The translations under genes were made by a program, and so were the position numbers. Source: Oreohelix idahoensis (lineage: Eukaryota; Mollusca; Gastropoda; Stylommatophora; Oreohelicidae). From it: a DNA stretch of 64,000 nt. The DNA lies in the NCBI GenBank assembly GCA_024509875.1, contig JAMPIV010006401.1:1-64000 (forward strand), written 5' to 3'. The first letter of the stretch is position 1. Every line of letters begins with the position of its first letter. The notes under the pieces were generated by a model. It was not told the DNA's origin and did no database searches. It saw nothing but the letters and a program-made list of their open reading frames with translations. Of the stretch, positions 58,765 through 64,000 are shown piece by piece.

Positions 58765-61173
58765 TGTCACAAAATTAACCGTGATACAACGTTAAAATAT
58801 CTCCAATGATACAACGTAGGGATAAAAACTAATGCGTAAGCTGCTAGAATACATGATCGCCCACGCCGCGGGTCATCACCCGCCATGGAAATTAAATTGT
58901 TAGACTTGACGGCAAAACGGAACGGGATGAGAACGGAGATCAAAAGGAAAAAACTGACTGACCGCGTGCTTGAAACTAGCGAGGCTAAAAGGACGCAAAT
59001 TGGTGGGGAAAGGAGGAAAAAGTCACGTTCCCCAAGTTGACATAAAGTAAAGAAATCGACAAAAGGGACCTTGGATATTATACGGCACAGTCATTTTTTG
59101 GACGCTTTTGCTATAACTTAGTCCGTTTATTCGAATGCAGTGATGAACACATTCCAGAAGATTCTAGAAATATTTGAAAAAGTAACTTTTCTTAATAATA
59201 ATGTTAGGAATATAAAACCTAGCTGGCCGGATGGCCCATCTTGAGCAGTGAAATAATATGCTTTTATTTATACAGACGGACAGATAATAAGAAAGATATT
59301 GACAAAAGACTGTAATGTTCATATCAACGATCGACTACATTGAAATAAAACATGTCACTAATTTTCAAAAAATTGTGGGCTTGAAGACGCAGGTGCTAAA
59401 ATCTAGTTGGAATGAAGAGACGGGGTGGGATGGAGAATTGTGGCTAAAAATAACTTTAAAAGGCAAAATTGTGTAGGGGAAGGCAGGGTTGGTTCAAAAA
59501 ACAAGTGTGTTTTTTTTTGTGAAACGCAAGTAGAGACGGACGGACCAACGGACAATAAGGCATACTTGACTGAGGTATGACTGAAATGACTTAGTGGTAG
59601 GATATTTGAATTTGAAAAAAGAAAAGGCAGTGATTGGCCATAGATGAATATATTATCGGCGCTCAGACGCGCATTTTGTGCCATTCAGTAAAAGTTGTCC
59701 TGGTAGACACAGTGAATTATTAAGTGGTGTAATTCCCAGAAGCTATTGAAGTATTTAGAGGGACGCCATCATAAGGCCAGCAGCTCAGCTGAGTTTTGCT
59801 AGCATTTATTTAACTGTGTTCTATATATTCATAATTCTGGTAAGACTGAGATTATTTCTTTGTACATTTTAATATTTGTTTAAGGTTCGAGTGATTTGAT
59901 ACTGCAATAGCATAATCTGTTCCTTACAACAAGTAAGGGTTCGCTCTAGACCCCCCGCCCCAGTTCAGGGTCTAGAGACAAATAAAATACATAAACTCCA
60001 GCAAGGATTAGGAAGGACAGATCAAGTGTTGAGATCAGTGAAACATATCACCTATCCTATTCTAGGGCAGGAAACTAATGAACATATTTCAGAATACGTA
60101 GTCTGGGAGAACTTAGCCTATGTGAAACCAAATTGGTAAGATGTGTTGTTTGGTCAGAAAGATCTGACCCGTCTAGGTGTTGTTGTTGTTGTATAGTGTT
60201 GTGTCCAGAAATGGTTAGAGGATGGAATTATGACTAATACTTTGATTGCAGAGCTGTGAGTTTCAGTTGGCACCACTGTGGTGTCAAATGAGTTGTTGAT
60301 TATTACCAGAGTGGACCCGTGCAGTGACATTTTGTCAGAGCAGCCTATTATAGCCCCCAAGCACGGAGAGGTGGGGCCACCAACCTTCTGATATTGCCCC
60401 CAAGCACGGAGAGGTGGGGCCACCAGACTTCTGATATTGCCCCCAAGCACGGAGAGGTGGGGCCACCAGACTTCTGATATTGCCCCCAAGCACGGAGAGG
60501 TGGGGCCACCAGATCTCAGCACCAGAGCTACACATTCAAGCTACGTGAGCGCCTGGTCTGCTGAGAATTCACCAACTCAACTTATTTGCTAACACACCCA
60601 TAAAAATTTCCATCAAATAAATGGACAATGTGTAGTCACCATAGACAGGGAGTGATGAGGCCACCCCAACAGCACATCCATTAAATGTTCTCCCCAAAAA
60701 TAGATTACACTATAAACAGTAATAATATTAACTAATCTAGTAACATATATATGTACACACCTTGCATTTATTATGTAATATTCATGCATTTCTTTCATAA
60801 TTACTAAACTTTTCATATGTTCTGGCCAAAATAAAACCTTGGTTCAGAACAAATAAATGTAAGAAAATTACTATCCAAATTTTACACACTTGAGTTAGTT
60901 CAGTGTATTATAACATTTATTAATATTAGTAGACTTAGTAAATATCTGTGTGTGTGTCTGTAAACTACCACAATACATTACATATCATTACCCTAGACAT
61001 TAAACGTAGCCACATTCATTAGAAAAAAAAAAGATAAGTGTGAGGTCGTAGTGGTAGCAAGAAGGGCCTTCTGACAATTCACAGCTACATTTTATCTCAG
61101 GAGCCTTCACAGCTGACCTCATGCATCACACTTAGTAATATCACCATCATACAATACCATCAAATCCACTACA
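58765..61173 (+). repeat. Element 3 3' LTR
   Basis: 2,409 bp, the counterpart of 51741-54156. A 7-bp stretch present in the 5' copy (ggacaca near 53210) is missing here. Confidence 0.97.
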
Positions 61174-61231
61174 CCCTCTGCTGTCTTGATGAGATTTCCT
61201 TGCTTATCTCTTACTAATGTAATATTGTTTG
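61174..61231 (-). pseudogene. LINE C linker resuming beyond element 3
   Basis: The minus strand reads NNITLVRDKQGNLIKTAEG up to the ccctc duplication. Joining it to 51735 after removing element 3 keeps the LINE C frame (the next residues there are QETRWAEHF). The LINE sequence is lost again at 61231, where a TTAA-flanked repeat begins; no further LINE C text is found to the right. Confidence 0.85.
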
Positions 61232-61576
61232 CACATAAGGAAGGGAAACCCGAGGCCTGTAAACAGTAAATTAATATTAGACAAACATAAAGGTATGTTT
61301 TCAGGCACTCGTAAGAAATAAAGAAGTAGAACACTTGGACAACAGAAAAACAACAGACGTGAGTGGCTTACCCAGGGTTCGAACCCCGTACCTTCCGTAC
61401 GACAACTCCGCCTAGCTATCAAGCGAATCACACTGACCCCACGGCCAGCTAGGCATCCCCAAAAAAGGATGCTTTACTGACTATTTATCAGTACGAAACA
61501 CAAGATAACACCGGAAGTATACAGTGGGCAACTCAGCCCCTTAATGACGCAATCACTTCTGTTGTTCCCCTATTAA
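61232..61576 (-). repeat. tRNA-like SINE core, copy 1, with partial arm
   Basis: About 39 bp of arm sequence, TTAA (61271-61274), a 298-bp core (61275-61572), then TTAA (61573-61576). On the minus strand the core carries GGTTCGAACCC, a good pol III B box, preceded by TAGCTAGGCGG, an A-box-like string about 27 bp upstream, which is the layout of a tRNA-derived SINE head. It is nearly identical to copy 2 at 61741-62037. Confidence 0.75.
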
Positions 61577-62205
61577 CAGTATGTGTCAGTCCAAACAAGA
61601 CAAAGACCTTGATACTGGGTCCAGTAAATAGTAGAAGACTTAAGGACAGTAGTATAGAACAGAAGGTATGTTTATGGTATTGTATAAACATAAATAACAC
61701 ATAAGGAAGGGAAACCCGAGGCCTGTAAACAGTAAATTAATATTAGACAAACATAAAGGTATGTTTTCAGGCACTCGTAAGAAATAAAGAAGTAGAACAC
61801 TTGGACAACAGAAAAACAACAGACGTGAGTGGCTTACCCAGGGTTCGAACCCCGTACCTTCCGTACGACAACTCCGCCTAGCTATCAAGCGAATCACACT
61901 GACCCCACGGCCAGCTAGGCATCCCCAAAAAGGATGCTTTACTGACTATTTATCAGTACGAAACACAAGATAACACCGGAAGTATACAGTGGGCAACTCA
62001 GCCCCTTAATGACGCAATCACTTCTGTTGTTCCCCTATTAATTTACTGTTTACAGGCCTCGGGTTTCCCTTCCTTATGTGTTATTTATGTTTATACAATA
62101 CCATAAACCTACCCTCTGTTCTATACTACTGTCCTTAAGTCTTCTACTATTTACTGGACCCAGTATCAAGGTCTTTGTCTTGTTTGGACTGACACATACT
62201 GTTAA
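61573..62205. mobile_element. TTAA-flanked fold-back element with SINE-like core
   Basis: The arrangement is TTAA (61573-61576), 160-bp arm (61577-61736), TTAA (61737-61740), 297-bp core (61741-62037), TTAA (62038-62041), inverted 160-bp arm (62042-62201), TTAA (62202-62205). The arms start CAGTATGTGTCAGTCC and are near-perfect reverse complements. TTAA targeting recalls piggyBac-type non-autonomous elements, while CAGT ends recall mariner-type elements. No transposase is present, so it must be non-autonomous. Confidence 0.85.
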
Positions 62206-63000
62206 GGGGAGGAGCGCCAGGAATTTCTCGGTTGAAATCGGAAAAATTAAGAATTTGGGATTAGTCCATTTTCTGATACTTTAGCATCTCCCAAATCTAA
62301 ATATAACAGAATTAAATGTCAAAATGCATTCTAACAATATGTATTTTGACTTTGAAAAAGGTATGGTACGGACAGATTTTCTCAAACTCGACAAAATATG
62401 TCTAATTTAGACCTAGTTTCTTTCATAGCAACCAAGCTTACACCCCTACATATTATGCATCGTTGGATTCGTCCAAATCGACACTTTACTGTAAGCAGGT
62501 CACTTATTTCGGGATTCCAAATGCCAGATCGGAAATTTATAATTTCAAAGTCAACATTTAGGGTTTCCCCTCGATTCTAAATTTTTAATTGGCTGTGCGT
62601 GTTCACGTGACCGGCAACGACAATATGGCCGCGTGTTTACGGAATCTCAGTTTTGATTTGTTATTGATGTGACAATGCCTAAAAAAACGAGATGCTCTCG
62701 TTACCTCCAACTGGAATAGGCCAGAGTTAGAGATGGAAGCAAGACTTATCCTACACTGCAGGTAAAACGTACTTATTGTGACGATATAATGGTAAAAACT
62801 GGGACATTAGTACTCAGGCAAGGAAGGTTGAAATAAAGCACAGCGGACCGTTTGTTCGATGTGGCCTTTGACAAGAATTTAGAGACGCAGTAAACAGGAG
62901 TAAGGGTTAGGCTTAGTGGTTGAAATGAAGCAGACAGGACCGTCTGTACGATAGTTCCTTAAATTAGAATTCAGAGATGCAGTAAAAAGGGCTAATGGTT
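62206..63000 (+). other. Possible 5' gene region, unassigned
   Basis: Near 62674 an ATG (caatgcctaaaaaaacgag) is followed by an A7 run. One nucleotide out of frame after the run comes an open stretch reading RDALVTSNWNRPELEMEARL, up to a donor-like ctgcag|gtaaaa at about 62760. It could be a first exon with a homopolymer indel, but I recognise no family and cannot confirm it. Confidence 0.25.
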
Positions 63001-63004
63001 ATGT

Positions 63005-63187
63005 AAATGTATCCTAAACCTAACCCTAACGACGTTGGCGACTTACTGGGATGACATCTAAGAAGACGGCCCACAGTGACTCATTTCAACCAGGTTTAAG
63101 AATTTTAACCTAACCCTAAACCTTACGACGTTGGCTACTTACTGGAATGACATCAAAGAAGGCGGCCCACTGTGCTTCATTCCAACC
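63005..63187. repeat. About 90-bp tandem duplication
   Basis: The phrase 'cctaaccctaa...cgacgttggc.acttactgg.atgacatc.aagaagg/acggcccac.gtg' occurs twice, near 63018-63090 and 63110-63187, with several substitutions between copies. Confidence 0.85.
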
Positions 63188-63369
63188 CCCAGGGAGTTAC
63201 ATGAACTAGCTATTACGAGTAGTAGACAGTCAATTAAAAATCATCACGTTTTCCTGAGTTTACAGAATAACGGGTGACTTCTCATAATTCAGTACATTAT
63301 CATGATTCTTGTAAGCATAGTGCATATTTGTTTCCTCAATTTAATGTTTGTTTCTTGTGTATTTTTATT

Positions 63370-63479
63370 GACATGTCACAGATGCTTATGTGTTATTTAA
63401 AAAAATGCCTGCCAGACATGTGCAACAGCTGGTTCTTGGTACCAGAAGAAAGATTGGAAACTTCATCAATTTTGAAGGT
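63370..63479 (+). other. Weak exon candidate
   Basis: Preceded by gtcacag and followed by gaag|gtattt. One frame from an internal ATG reads MPARHVQQLVLGTRRKIGNF, another frame is also open, and neither resembles a known protein. A second acceptor-like cctctttctag lies at about 63691. Listed because the splice-like borders and an open frame coincide. Confidence 0.22.
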
Positions 63480-63777
63480 ATTTATTTTTGAAACTTACTT
63501 TATGTTTCCCCTTGCCTAAGCATAGACATTCATGTAATTTATTTTGATCTCCATAAATATCAAGTTTAGAAACATATTTCATTACTTACATGTATTGTTT
63601 TGCTTCCATTGTACTTTAAGGCACAGTTTATTAATGCTTGTTTACATCTTTATTTGAAATTTTACTAATGTAAACAATTGCCTCTTTCTAGGAAGTTCAA
63701 GTGTCATGGAAGCTGAGGCAGGTAGTGATTTGTGAAGCTGTTCTCTGACGCGACAGAAATTTCGCTACACCGTGTAA

Positions 63778-64000
63778 AGTGATTGTGATAGCAAAGCATT
63801 CAATCAGATCATGGCAATTAAACCATATGGCCCTAATATTGCTGAATTTAATCAAGGACCTGAGGCTGCTATATTTTTCAAGAAAGTCCTGGGGCTGAAC
63901 AGTGGAAAAGAGGCTTGTCGACTGGCAGGAGCAAGAAAGCGTTAAACGTCTGGTGCTCAGCTCTAAAATGGCAGAAAACTGCACTAAGAAAATGAAGGAC
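63778..64000 (+). pseudogene. Unidentified coding remnant at the right edge
   Basis: The plus strand reads CDSKAFNQIMAIKPYGPNIA, then FNQGPEAAIFFKKVLGLNSG and RLAGARKR, then a stop at 63943. One nucleotide over, a frame open to the window end ends with KMAENCTKKMKD. The overall style (FNxG....L..LG...G..., then a basic Lys-rich tail) recalls the C-terminus of unclassified transposon-like proteins in invertebrates, but that is an impression only. Confidence 0.3.

Larger units (their letters stand above)
51741..61173 (+). mobile_element. Element 3: Gmr1-like LTR retrotransposon with 2.4-kb LTRs
   Basis: A 9,433-bp element is flanked by a perfect 5-bp duplication, ccctc, at 51736-51740 and 61174-61178, inside the LINE C reading frame. 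Order: LTR, primer site, gag, protease, integrase zinc-finger remnant, unidentified basic segment, GPY/F, RT, RNase H, polypurine tract, LTR. GPY/F lies before RT, so the order is Gmr1-like. By eye the two LTRs differ at about 15-20 positions in 2.4 kb, including one 7-bp deletion, so the insertion is young. Coding is interrupted by a frameshift in gag at an A8 run and one TAG at 56794. Confidence 0.93.

Noticed and set aside
61360..61450. True tRNA gene
   Set aside because: The B box is good but I cannot fold a full cloverleaf, and the sequence is repeated at 61828-61918 inside a mobile core, so SINE-like is the better call.
63018..63130. Telomere-like cctaaccctaa motifs
   Set aside because: Only one or two units each, within a tandem duplication; not a telomeric array.

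Overview
The window looks like a repeat-dense stretch of an animal nuclear genome, most likely a marine invertebrate and plausibly a mollusc or other lophotrochozoan. The reasons are the AT-rich, gene-poor sequence, the Gmr1-type Ty3/Gypsy elements, several LINE families, AP-endonuclease LINEs of a type common in molluscs and arthropods, and one spliced ankyrin-like exon with consensus splice sites. The species assignment is an inference. Nothing bacterial is present, and almost everything that can be named is mobile or satellite DNA.

Layout. 1-6580 (minus) is a decayed LINE whose endonuclease is split by a 3,816-bp insert (1085-4900) with a 5-bp target duplication and TG...CA ends. 6882-7076 is a short LINE 3' end with a 16-bp duplication and a (TAAG)n tail. 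7943-8082 (minus) is the only good host-gene exon candidate. 9625-12215 is a 102-bp satellite, which abuts a 15-bp satellite (unit atgtatgtgtgtatt). That 15-bp array is now in three blocks (12310-13646, 22608-26207, 38487-40600), because two Gmr1-like LTR retrotransposons on the minus strand inserted into it: element 1 (13647-22607) and element 2 (26208-38486). Element 2 itself carries a 5'-truncated LINE in one LTR and a complete-ended 2,181-bp CACTG-terminated DNA transposon in its RNase H. 40601-50068 holds minisatellites, a (TA)n tract, LINE scraps and a 392-bp tandem repeat. 50069-51740 (minus) is a third LINE. It is interrupted by element 3 (51741-61173, plus), a 9.4-kb LTR retrotransposon with 2.4-kb near-identical LTRs and a perfect 5-bp target duplication; the LINE frame resumes beyond it. 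61232-62205 is a TTAA-punctuated fold-back repeat containing a tRNA-like SINE core. The right edge has weak gene-like fragments.

How the parts work together. All three LTR elements have the order protease - integrase region - GPY/F - reverse transcriptase - RNase H, the unusual Ty1/copia-like order on a Gypsy-type polymerase that defines Gmr1-like elements. Elements 1 and 2 keep readable integrase and RT catalytic residues but are broken by stops and frameshifts. Element 3 is the youngest by LTR identity yet lacks a recognisable integrase core. The window is best read as a layered insertion record: satellite or LINE first, LTR elements into those, then LINE and DNA transposons into the LTR elements. 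Many reading-frame breaks sit at A/T homopolymers, so part of the apparent decay may be sequence error.
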